From: Novosphingobium sp. SCN 66-18
GTDB lineage: Bacteria > Pseudomonadota > Alphaproteobacteria > Sphingomonadales > Sphingomonadaceae
Reading direction: 5' to 3'
NCBI GenBank assembly: GCA_001725355.1
Contig: MEGD01000003.1
Span: 124,001 to 188,000, forward strand
Length of the DNA stretch: 64,000 bases
The position numbers were made by a program, and so were the translations under genes. Position 1 is the first letter of the stretch. Each line of letters opens with the position of its first letter. The notes beneath the pieces are model-generated. The model saw nothing but the letters and a program-made list of their open reading frames with translations, did not search any database and was not told the origin of the DNA. Below, one piece after another: positions 1 to 7,649 of the stretch.

Positions 1-327
1 CTCGCGCGTGCCGAAGGGTTTGGCCAGGTAATCGTCCGCGCCCAGTTCCAGCCCCAGCACACGATCCTCCTCGCTGCCGCGCGCGCTGACGAAGATGACC
101 GGCACTTCACTGGTCTTGCGCAGTCGGCGCAGCAAATCGATGCCGCTGGTGCCGGGCAGCATGATGTCCAGCACCACCAGGTCGGCCGGCTCGTTTTCCA
201 GCAGCACCCACATTTCGGCGCCGGTCGCGGCGGCGCGGACATGGTAGCCGTGTTCGCGCAACGCGCGCGATGTCAACGTGCGCAACGGCGCATCGTCCTC
301 AACCAGTACGATCGAAGGGGCGGTCAT
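1..327 (-). CDS. Response regulator, receiver domain (3' end outside window)
   Basis: The 109 visible codons form a complete CheY-like receiver domain of a two-component response regulator. It should be phosphorylated by a partner histidine kinase that is not in view. The acidic pocket is at D11/D12, the phospho-acceptor Asp at about D54 in the context VVLDIMLPG, and the conserved Lys at about K103 in the context YLAKPF. That pattern and spacing suit the OmpR/PhoB class, but the output domain lies past the left edge, so the class is inferred. The start is an ATG at 327 beginning MTAPSIVLVEDD. The reading frame is open to the window edge. Confidence 0.9.
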   Translation of the reverse strand, partial: MTAPSIVLVEDDAPLRTLTSRALREHGYHVRAAATGAEMWVLLENEPADLVVLDIMLPGTSGIDLLRRLRKTSEVPVIFVSARGSEEDRVLGLELGADDYLAKPFGTRE

Positions 328-473
328 CGGAAGGTATCAACACTCTTCATTGCCGGACACAATAGGGATTGCGGGTCCAGGCCGCAATCATCGCGGTGCG
401 CCAGTTAAATCAGCAGTGGCGCGGCCATGTTCCCGCGCCGCGCCGCAGCGCGGGCGGGAACATGGTGCAAAGG

Positions 474-749
474 TCAGTGTGCTGCGTACCCGGCCGGCAC
501 ATTTGCGGCCAGACGGCGGGCATCGAGATCGCGCGCGCGATGCGCGGCGCAGGCCACGTCCTTGCCGGGATGTGGATTGCACACCCGCGTTACGGCGGGC
601 GTCGCGTCGGCCACCCGCTTGGCGGAAGGCGCCGCAGCCGGCGCACCGCAGACTATCGCGCGTCCGCCGGCCTGCGCCGCGCAACCCGGCTGGGCCGAGG
701 GCGAGGAAACAGCGGCGGAGGCCATGGCAACCAGAGACAGAACGATCAT
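474..749 (-). CDS. Small exported protein of unknown function
   Basis: A 91-residue ORF with an ATG at 749 preceded by GGGAG about 8 bases upstream. Its first 19 residues (MIVLSLVAMASAAVSSPSA) look like a short signal peptide. The remainder is Ala-rich and contains three or four Cys, including a CNPHPGKDVAC segment that could form a disulfide loop. I do not recognise a family. Similar short Cys-containing exported proteins are common in sphingomonads, but that is a general impression. The ribosome binding site and signal peptide argue for a real gene. It lies alone between a response regulator and a hydrolase on the opposite strand. Confidence 0.5.
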   Translation of the reverse strand: MIVLSLVAMASAAVSSPSAQPGCAAQAGGRAIVCGAPAAAPSAKRVADATPAVTRVCNPHPGKDVACAAHRARDLDARRLAANVPAGYAAH

Positions 750-931
750 GTCAAAACTCCCGAAATACTGATGATTCCGGGCTAACGCATGCGGCATTTC
801 CTGATCCGCTCGCGAATGTGAGGAAGTATTGCTGCCGACACAAAGGCGGCCAAATCGCACCGGAATGGCCAGTTCGGGGGCCTTTACCATTTCGCTTGCG
901 CTGGAACGCGCGGCCGATAGGCTACCTTTCC

Positions 932-1870
932 ATGGCCTCGATCGTCACCGCTTCGCTCGCTACCGCCGCCGCCGTTGTCAGCGGACTCGTCGGCTGGACC
1001 GCTCTCAGCAGCGCGCGCGTTTCGCGGATGATTCCGCGGACGGGAAAGATCGCCGAGGTCGAAGGCGCGCGAATCCATTACGTCGAGCGCGGAACCGGGC
1101 GGCCGATCGTGCTGATCCACGGCCTTGGCGGACAGCTGCACAATTTCACCCATTCGCTGGTATCACGGCTGGAGGACGATTTTCGCGTCATCGCGATCGA
1201 CCGGCCGGGTTACGGCTATTCCGAATATGACGGCGACGGATTGCCCACGCTGCAACGGCAGGCGCGCATCGTCGCCAGCTTTATCCGCACGCTGGGCCTC
1301 GAAAAGCCGCTGGTGGTGGGGCATTCGCTGGGCGGCGCGCTTGCCCTGCAACTGGCGCAGGAGTTTCCCGATCTGATCTCCGGCCTCGTGCTGATATGCC
1401 CGCTGACCCAGCCCATCAGCGAGTTGCCGGACGTGTTCAAGGGCCTCGTCATCCCCTCACCCATCGCGCGCCGGATCGTCTCGTGGACGCTGGCGGTGCC
1501 GATCGGTCAGCTTCGCGGCGAACAGACACTGGCCGCCGTTTTCGCGCCGGAAACGCCGCCTGCGGATTTCGTCACGGCAGGCGGCGGCGCGCTGGGCCTG
1601 CGCCCGTCGGCGGTGTGGAGCACCTCCAGCGAGGCGAGCGGCGTCGGCGACGAGATGGCCGCGCTCGCCGCGCGCTATCCCGAAACACGCACGCCCACGG
1701 GAATCCTCTTCGCGCAGCAGGACGCGATTCTCGATCCCGCGTTGCATGGCGAGCGCACCGCCGCGGCGCTGCCCGACGCCACGCTGCGGCTGATCCCCGG
1801 CGGCCACATGATCCCGGTGACCGCGCCGGACGCCGTCGCCGCCTTCATCCGCGAACGCGCGGCGGCCTGA
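932..1870 (+). CDS. Alpha/beta hydrolase fold protein
   Basis: A 312-residue hydrolase with an N-terminal hydrophobic segment (residues 3-25) that is either a signal peptide or a membrane anchor. The core fold shows the oxyanion-type HGLGG at about residues 63-67, the nucleophile elbow GHSLGG with Ser132, an acid in QQDAILD and the catalytic His in PGGHMIP near the C-terminus. It belongs to the broad alpha/beta hydrolase family (esterase, lipase or epoxide hydrolase type), and the substrate cannot be told. The frame stays open upstream to 278, but the ATG at 932 starts directly before the hydrophobic leader and the upstream part is low-complexity Arg/Pro-rich translation, so I chose 932. It converges with the sulfotransferase gene. 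Confidence 0.85.
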   Translation: MASIVTASLATAAAVVSGLVGWTALSSARVSRMIPRTGKIAEVEGARIHYVERGTGRPIVLIHGLGGQLHNFTHSLVSRLEDDFRVIAIDRPGYGYSEYDGDGLPTLQRQARIVASFIRTLGLEKPLVVGHSLGGALALQLAQEFPDLISGLVLICPLTQPISELPDVFKGLVIPSPIARRIVSWTLAVPIGQLRGEQTLAAVFAPETPPADFVTAGGGALGLRPSAVWSTSSEASGVGDEMAALAARYPETRTPTGILFAQQDAILDPALHGERTAAALPDATLRLIPGGHMIPVTAPDAVAAFIRERAAA

Positions 1871-1877
1871 CCTTTTT

Positions 1878-3767
1878 TCACACCGGGTAGGGATAGCGCT
1901 TCAGCACAGGCCCCAGCGCATCCCTGAGCGGCCCGAGCCAGGGTTTGTAATGGCGGTGCTGGTCCAGCCCTTCGCGGAAGATCGGCCGGCGCACCTGTTC
2001 GGAACTGGCCGTCCGCACCGCGCGCGCGTTTTCGTGAAAGCGCAGGCACGCCGCCTCGAACGGCAGCCCCACATGATCGAGCAGGCGGCGCACCTCGCCC
2101 TCGGTATCGGCGACCATCGCTTCGTAGTGGACGCGGTGAACCCGACCCGGCAGCACCGCGTCGACATGGTCCATCAGCGCGACGTAATCGGCGTAATAGC
2201 GGCCCATTTCGGCGAGATCGTAAGAGAACGCCTGCCCGCGCGCGAAATGCTGCTTGAAGTTGGAAAAGCAGCAGGCGAGCGGATGGCGGCGCGCATCGAT
2301 GATCGTGGCATTGGGCAGGATCAGGTGGATCAGCGGCACGTGCAGCCAGTTGTTGGGCATCTTGTCGATGAACAGCGGGCGGCCCGTCCGGCGATGGACG
2401 CGGGTGCGTTCGAGGTATTCGGCTCCCATCGCCGCCAGTTGCGCGGGGTCCAGCGCGAGCAGGCCGGCAGGATAGTCGTCGCGATCCGCGCCGGCGTGAT
2501 GGCCAGCGATGGCGCGAATGTCCGGCAGTTCCTGCGTGCCTTCGACAGTGGAATGCGATGACAGGATCTGCTCGATCAGCGTCGAGCCGGCACGCGGCAT
2601 ACCCAGCACGAATATGGGATCGCGCGCCGGATCGCCCTGCCCCGCCCGCGCGGCGAACACGTCGGGCGTCAACACCGCGCGCATCCGTTCCACCCGCCCC
2701 GTCGCCGGCACGTGCTCGATCGCGCTGCGGCGCAGGCGGTTGCCCTCGGCATAGTGCGCGAAAGAGTGTTCGTAGGCGCGGGCATCTTCCTGCGCCTTGC
2801 CCAGCGCGAAGTGCAGATGGAAGCGATCCTCGGCCGATAGGTCGCCGCGCGCGAGCGCGGCCTCCATCGCGGCGATATCCTCGGCCCCGAACCGCACGGT
2901 CTTGAGGTTGGCGAGGCTCCACCACGCCTCGCCCAGCCGGGGTTCCAGATCGATCGCCCGGCGATAGGCGGCCACGCTGTCGTCCTGCCGGCCCACCGTC
3001 TTCAGGCTGTGACCATAGCTGGTCCAGATGCGCGGCTGGTCCGGGCGCGCGGCCAGAACCTCCTCGAACAGATCGACGGCCGCATCCGTCTCTCCGATCA
3101 TGGTCAGCGCGGCGGCCTTGAGGTTGCCGTAGGCGGGGTGCCCCGGCTCGGCTTCCAGCAACCGTTCGATCTGTTCCAGCGCCTGCGCGAAACGCTGCTG
3201 GCGATAGTGGACAAGCGCAAGGTTGAAGCGCGCCGGCGCGAACGTGGGGGCGATCGCCAGCGCATGTTCCAGAAGCGTGCGCGCATCGTCGTAGCGACCG
3301 ATCCGCCCCGCCACTTCGGCCAGCATTCGCAGCGCCGCTATATCGCGGTCATCCTCGCGCAAATGCGCCTTGAGCAGGCGTTCGGCGACGGGGATGTCAT
3401 TGGCGACCAGCGCCTGCGCCGCCTGCTGGAGACGGGGATGGTGGACGGAGGCGCGCAGTTCGGCTGCCTGCGCCATGCCCACACCCGCGAAATCCCCGGC
3501 CTGCGCCAGTTGCGCCGCCAGCAGCCGCCAGACATCGGGCCGCAGCGGGTCTTTCGACAACGACTGCCGCAGCGCCGCGATCGAGGGACCGACCTTCCCC
3601 TGCGCCGCCAGCGCCTCGCCCAGCACGACGAGCGTCGACGCGTGGCCCGGCACGACACGCAGGATTTCGGCGGCTTGGCGCTCGGCCAGCGACGGCGCGC
3701 GGTCGAGAAGCCCCCTGGCGTGGGCCAGGGCCTTCTCGACCGAGGGCGTCGTCGGCGCCGCGCTCAC
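1878..3767 (-). CDS. TPR-containing sulfotransferase
   Basis: A 629-residue fusion of tetratricopeptide repeats (about residues 15-340) and a C-terminal sulfotransferase domain (about 385-610). The PAPS-binding loop VLGMPRAGSTLIEQIL lies near residues 387-402. A DKMPNNW segment and an RRHPLACCFSNF segment match the 3'-phosphate-binding part of the family. Such proteins move a sulfuryl group from PAPS to an unknown acceptor, and the TPR part probably recognises a partner protein or peptide. The start is GTG at 3767, with a GAGG overlapping the stop of the upstream flavoprotein gene only 13 bases away. Translational coupling to that gene is therefore likely. Confidence 0.88.
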   Translation of the reverse strand: MSAAPTTPSVEKALAHARGLLDRAPSLAERQAAEILRVVPGHASTLVVLGEALAAQGKVGPSIAALRQSLSKDPLRPDVWRLLAAQLAQAGDFAGVGMAQAAELRASVHHPRLQQAAQALVANDIPVAERLLKAHLREDDRDIAALRMLAEVAGRIGRYDDARTLLEHALAIAPTFAPARFNLALVHYRQQRFAQALEQIERLLEAEPGHPAYGNLKAAALTMIGETDAAVDLFEEVLAARPDQPRIWTSYGHSLKTVGRQDDSVAAYRRAIDLEPRLGEAWWSLANLKTVRFGAEDIAAMEAALARGDLSAEDRFHLHFALGKAQEDARAYEHSFAHYAEGNRLRRSAIEHVPATGRVERMRAVLTPDVFAARAGQGDPARDPIFVLGMPRAGSTLIEQILSSHSTVEGTQELPDIRAIAGHHAGADRDDYPAGLLALDPAQLAAMGAEYLERTRVHRRTGRPLFIDKMPNNWLHVPLIHLILPNATIIDARRHPLACCFSNFKQHFARGQAFSYDLAEMGRYYADYVALMDHVDAVLPGRVHRVHYEAMVADTEGEVRRLLDHVGLPFEAACLRFHENARAVRTASSEQVRRPIFREGLDQHRHYKPWLGPLRDALGPVLKRYPYPV

Positions 3768-3780
3768 GCCGGCCGATGCC

Positions 3781-5391
3781 TCATGCCGCGCGGGTCAGGC
3801 GCCGCCACAGGCTTTTCTCGCCGAGAATCTCGCGCGCGGCGTTGTGGCCGGGCGCGCCGGTCACCCCGCCACCGGGATGGGTGCCGGCGCCGCACAGGTA
3901 CAGGCCCTTGAGCGGCCCGCGATAGGCGCCGTTGCCCAGGAACGGGCGGGCCGACCACAACTGGTCGAGCGACATGTTGCCGTGCATGATGTCCCCGCCC
4001 GTCAGGCCGAACTTCCGTTCGAGATCGAGCGGCGAATGGATCTGCCGCGCGATGACCGATGCCTTGAAGCCCGGCGCCCAGCGTTCAACCGTATCGATGA
4101 TGAGGTCCGCCGCTTCCTCGCGCGCGTCGTCCCAGCTCCGGCCATCGGGCAGCTCGGGCGCGAACTGCTGGCAGAACAGGCTGGCGACGTGCTGCCCCGG
4201 AGGCGCGAGGCTGTCGTCCACGGTCGAGGGGATCAGCATTTCGACGATCGGTTCGCGCGCCATGCCGGTCAGCTTGGCGTCGATATAGGCGCGGTCCATG
4301 TAATCCAGCGTCGGCGCGATGATGATGCCCGACTGGTGGTGCTCGCCCGGTTCCGGCAGGCAGGAAAAGCGCGGCAGTTCGGACAGCGCCACGTTCATCC
4401 GGAACGTGCCCGAACCGACCTTGAAGCCCTTCACGCGGCGGCGGAACTCGGGCTCGAGATCCTCGGGCGCGATCAGATGATCATAGAGCAGGCGCGGGCC
4501 GACGTTGGAGACCACCGCCCCGCCCATCACTTCGGCGCCGCCTTCCAGCTTCACGCCCACCGCACGGCCGTTGTCGACCAGCACGCGCGCCACGGGCGCC
4601 TCCAGCGTGATTTCCACGCCGGCTTCCTCGCACGCCGCGCGCATCGCCTGCGTGATCGCGCCCATGCCACCAATGGCGTGGCCCCAGGCCCCCTTCTTGC
4701 CGTTCACCTCGCCAAAGACGTGGTGCAACAGGACATAGGCGGAACCCGGCGTATCGGGGCTGGCGAAATTGCCGACCACCGCGTCGAAGCCGAACGCGGC
4801 CTTGACCGCTTCGCTTTCGAACCAGGAATCGAGGAACGTGCGCGCGGACTTGGTGAACAGGTCCAGCACGTCGCGCTGCTGCGACAGGCTGAGCTTGCTC
4901 AACCCCCGGCCCTGCCGCGCCGCCGAAATCAGCGTGTGCAGCCCTTCGCCCAGGTTGGGCGGCGATTTCAGCGCCAGATCGCGCAGCACGTCGGCCACGG
5001 TGTCCAGCGCCTCGTAATAGCCCGGCAGCGCATCGGCATCGTGCTGGGAAAAGCGGCGGAATTCGGCCTGCGTGCGCTCCAGCCCGCCCCCCAGCTTCAG
5101 GTAGCCGCCATCGGGCTGGGGCAGGAAATTGGAAATCGGCCGCTCGACGATGCGCAATCCGCGCTCGGCCAGCCGCATGTCGGCGATGACCTTGGGCTGG
5201 AGCAGGCTGACAGTGTAGCTCGCCACCGAATTGCGGAAGCCGGGATGGAACTCCTCGGTCACGGCCGCGCCACCCACGATGGGCCGGCGTTCCAGCACGC
5301 GCACCGATTTGCCCGCACGGGCCAGATAGTAGGCGCAAACAAGGCCATTGTGGCCGCCGCCGATGATTACGGCGTCATACTGCTTGGTCAT
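3781..5391 (-). CDS. FAD-dependent phytoene-dehydrogenase-like oxidoreductase (PYROXD2-like), copy 1
   Basis: A 536-residue flavoprotein of the NAD(P)/FAD-dependent oxidoreductase family that includes phytoene desaturase-like and PYROXD2-like enzymes. The dinucleotide-binding motif GGGHNGL is at residues 11-17, followed by VLERRPIVGGAAVTEE. The C-terminal GAGTHPGGGVTGAPGHNAA motif closes the FAD site. The substrate is unknown. The start at 5391 (MTKQYDAVIIGGG) fits the fold, and the 9-residue upstream extension does not. A second copy lies at 7649-9262 in the same direction. The TetR gene ends 139 bp upstream, and the intervening DNA holds a strong palindromic operator candidate. Confidence 0.88.
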   Translation of the reverse strand: MTKQYDAVIIGGGHNGLVCAYYLARAGKSVRVLERRPIVGGAAVTEEFHPGFRNSVASYTVSLLQPKVIADMRLAERGLRIVERPISNFLPQPDGGYLKLGGGLERTQAEFRRFSQHDADALPGYYEALDTVADVLRDLALKSPPNLGEGLHTLISAARQGRGLSKLSLSQQRDVLDLFTKSARTFLDSWFESEAVKAAFGFDAVVGNFASPDTPGSAYVLLHHVFGEVNGKKGAWGHAIGGMGAITQAMRAACEEAGVEITLEAPVARVLVDNGRAVGVKLEGGAEVMGGAVVSNVGPRLLYDHLIAPEDLEPEFRRRVKGFKVGSGTFRMNVALSELPRFSCLPEPGEHHQSGIIIAPTLDYMDRAYIDAKLTGMAREPIVEMLIPSTVDDSLAPPGQHVASLFCQQFAPELPDGRSWDDAREEAADLIIDTVERWAPGFKASVIARQIHSPLDLERKFGLTGGDIMHGNMSLDQLWSARPFLGNGAYRGPLKGLYLCGAGTHPGGGVTGAPGHNAAREILGEKSLWRRLTRAA

Positions 5392-5480
5392 AGTGCGGCT
5401 CCATAAGCGAGGCCCCATACCACATCAGGGCCTGCGTTCCCCAACAGCGGCGGGCCGGCTATTCCGACGCGCCCCGCATC

Positions 5481-5502
5481 TTGTTGTACGTTCGTACAAC
5501 AA
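5481..5502. promoter_or_regulatory. Perfect 22-nt palindrome, probable TetR operator
   Basis: Two perfect 10-base arms (TTGTTGTACG and CGTACAACAA) flank a central TT. The site lies about 90 bp upstream of the flavoprotein start (5391) and just downstream of the TetR-family gene (stop at 5531). The TTGTACG..CGTACAA core resembles operators of TetR-family regulators, which bind such sites as dimers. That this TetR protein binds here is inference from proximity. Confidence 0.7.
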
Positions 5503-5530
5503 CGTTTCCGGCAACGCAAGCAGGCATCTT

Positions 5531-6166
5531 TCATTGGCCGAAAAGGCGGCTGGCGGTCATCTCGCACAGCGCGATGCAGCGATCCTTGGGCGTGCGCTCC
5601 TCCGACAGATAGAATTCGATCCACAGGCCATCGAGCACGGCGGACAGGACCGCGATTGAATCGGCGATGGGCACGGCGTGATTCGCCACCGGCAGCTCGC
5701 GGACGATTCGCTCCATCAGCGCCCGCTGGCGGGCGTTGAAACGGGCGCTAACGATGGCGAAGTCCTCGCGCCCGCGCGCGAGTTGCCAGAACGCCATCCA
5801 CGCGCCGATCACGTCCGCGCTGGCCCATTCCTTGGAAAAGGCAGCGCTGAAAAAACGCGAGAGCGCGGCCCACGGGTCCTTCCCGATCTCCCCCACCTCT
5901 TCCTCCAGATGGGTGATCAGCTGATCGCACAGCAGTTCGTAGGTCTCGAACAGGAGATTGTCGGGCTTCTGGAAGTAATGCCGCAGCAACCCGTGCGAGA
6001 CGCCCGCCTGCCGGCAGATTTCGCGCCCGGTCGCGCCGCGCGGCCCCAGCCGGGCAAGGCAGCTTACGGTAATCGCCAGCAGGTCCTGCCGCCGCACGGT
6101 GGGCGGCTGGCGCTTGGCGCGCGGCTTGCGCGGCGGACGTTCGGCAATGGTGGCGGCTTCGGTCAT
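5531..6166 (-). CDS. TetR-family transcriptional regulator (BetI-like)
   Basis: A 211-residue regulator with an N-terminal TetR helix-turn-helix (about residues 30-75, including GREICRQAGVSHGLLRHYF) and a C-terminal ligand-binding helical domain. The GLLRHYF recognition-helix form is typical of BetI-like members. These regulators normally repress and release DNA on binding a small ligand. The start at 6166 (MTEAATIAERPP) was chosen because the upstream extension overlaps the permease end and is not domain-like. The gene lies 46 bp after the permease stop and may be cotranscribed with it. The palindrome at 5481-5502 is a plausible target, and the nearby betaine-type catabolic genes suggest a quaternary-amine-like ligand (inference). 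Confidence 0.85.
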   Translation of the reverse strand: MTEAATIAERPPRKPRAKRQPPTVRRQDLLAITVSCLARLGPRGATGREICRQAGVSHGLLRHYFQKPDNLLFETYELLCDQLITHLEEEVGEIGKDPWAALSRFFSAAFSKEWASADVIGAWMAFWQLARGREDFAIVSARFNARQRALMERIVRELPVANHAVPIADSIAVLSAVLDGLWIEFYLSEERTPKDRCIALCEMTASRLFGQ

Positions 6167-6212
6167 TCGGGTCCCCGGACGGCGGAGGCTGGATACCCCC
6201 GGCACGATCGCT

Positions 6213-7649
6213 TCAGGAGATAGGCGCATCGGCCGCATCGGGGAAGCCTTCCGCACGGCGGGCGCTGCGCTTGCCGAGGGCGTAGATCAGCGCACCCGCG
6301 CCCAGCAGAACGGCGGTCATGCCCGCGATCTTGATCACCGCCAGCAGCTTGTCGGGCTCGTCAGGCGCGGGAAAGGCGGCCAGCACCAGCGCGACGAGGG
6401 TAGTCGCAAGGCCGATGGAGGCCACCGCGATGGAGGTCACCTTGCCGCCGGGCAAGCGCGTCACCTCGGGACCGGCCGGTTCGCGCTGCAGCCGGATCAC
6501 CGAGAGGAACACGCCCATGAACGGCAGGAACGCGGCGATGATGCCCATGCTCACCAGCACGTCGTAAGCGCCCTTCACACCCGTTCCCGCCTGCCCCAGA
6601 ATGCAGAACACCGCCCCCAGCCCGCCTTGCAGCAGCAGCGCCACGTAAGGCGTACCCCAGCGCGGATGAACGCGGGCGAAGACGGGGGGAAGCATCCTGT
6701 CGATGCCCACCGCGAACGGGATGCGCGCGCAGGCGGAAAGAAAGCCGCTGGCCGCGCCCAGATTGCCGATGGTGATGAGCAGCGCCAGCGGAACCACGAT
6801 CCAGCCCACGCCCAGCCGCTCCGCCCCCGCCGCGCCGGCCTGGACCAATCCCTGCAGGCTGCTGACCTGCCCCGCCGGCATCAGCACCAGCACCGCGATG
6901 GTGCCGAGGATATAGCAGCCGACGATCACCACACCGGCGATCGGCAGCGCGCGCGGGATCGTGCGGCGCGGGTCCTTGATCTCGCCGCTCATGAACGAGG
7001 CGGTTTCCGCGCCCGACAGCGCGAAGGCGATCGCCGCCCAGAAGATCATGTGCTGCACGTCGAACGTCGGCACGAGCGAGGCGGCGGGAAACGACGTCAC
7101 CGGGCCGAAGCGCCAGCCCACCACCACGGCAAGGCCGATCACCATCAGCACCGGCAGCCACATGCCGATCGCCCCCATGTTGTGCAGCCACTTGCCGAAT
7201 TTCAGGCCCACGATGTTGAGCCAGGTAATGAACGCCAGCGCGATCAGCGAGAAGCCGACGAAGAACAGGGGGCTGTTGTGCAGGTGCAACAACCTGTCGC
7301 CACCGATATAAAGCGCGTTGCCGGCATCGAAATAGAACACGCTGGGAAAGTAGGGCAGGTTCGAGGTGAAGTAGCTCCACCCAGCCATGAAGCCCGCGAA
7401 CGGGCCGAACGCCTGCCGGGTCCAGACATAGAGCCCGCCTTCCTGCGGATAGCGCGAGGAAAGCTCCACCACCGCCATGACCAGCGGGAAATAGAAGCCG
7501 AGCAGCGCGCCCAGCCACACCACGATGGAGCTTGGCCCCATCGCCGCCGCCGTGGCGATCCAGCGCAGGCTGACGCCGGTAACGATATAGAACAGCGCGA
7601 GGTCCGCGACACCCATTACCTTGGGCGGGTTGTGCGCGCCTCCCGCCAT
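6213..7649 (-). CDS. APC-superfamily amino acid/amine permease
   Basis: A 478-residue integral membrane protein of the amino acid-polyamine-organocation superfamily (COG0531 type). About 12 hydrophobic segments are visible, with the glycine-rich first helix region and the SRYPQEGGLYVWTRQAFG segment typical of the family. It should import an amino acid, amine or related compound across the inner membrane, driven by ion gradient or exchange. Its ATG at 7649 shares one base with the TGA of the upstream flavoprotein gene, showing tight translational coupling. The placement beside the Rieske/sarcosine-oxidase operon suggests uptake of an N-methylated or amino-acid-like substrate, which is inferred. 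Confidence 0.88.
   Translation of the reverse strand: MAGGAHNPPKVMGVADLALFYIVTGVSLRWIATAAAMGPSSIVVWLGALLGFYFPLVMAVVELSSRYPQEGGLYVWTRQAFGPFAGFMAGWSYFTSNLPYFPSVFYFDAGNALYIGGDRLLHLHNSPLFFVGFSLIALAFITWLNIVGLKFGKWLHNMGAIGMWLPVLMVIGLAVVVGWRFGPVTSFPAASLVPTFDVQHMIFWAAIAFALSGAETASFMSGEIKDPRRTIPRALPIAGVVIVGCYILGTIAVLVLMPAGQVSSLQGLVQAGAAGAERLGVGWIVVPLALLITIGNLGAASGFLSACARIPFAVGIDRMLPPVFARVHPRWGTPYVALLLQGGLGAVFCILGQAGTGVKGAYDVLVSMGIIAAFLPFMGVFLSVIRLQREPAGPEVTRLPGGKVTSIAVASIGLATTLVALVLAAFPAPDEPDKLLAVIKIAGMTAVLLGAGALIYALGKRSARRAEGFPDAADAPIS

Noticed and set aside
278-931. N-terminal extension of the alpha/beta hydrolase frame
   Set aside because: The frame is open but the translation is Arg/Pro-rich and overlaps other genes; the ATG at 932 begins a hydrophobic leader.
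3370-5406. Long plus-strand ORF opposite the flavoprotein and sulfotransferase genes
   Set aside because: Spans two real genes on the other strand, with low-complexity Arg/Ala/His composition; an antisense shadow.
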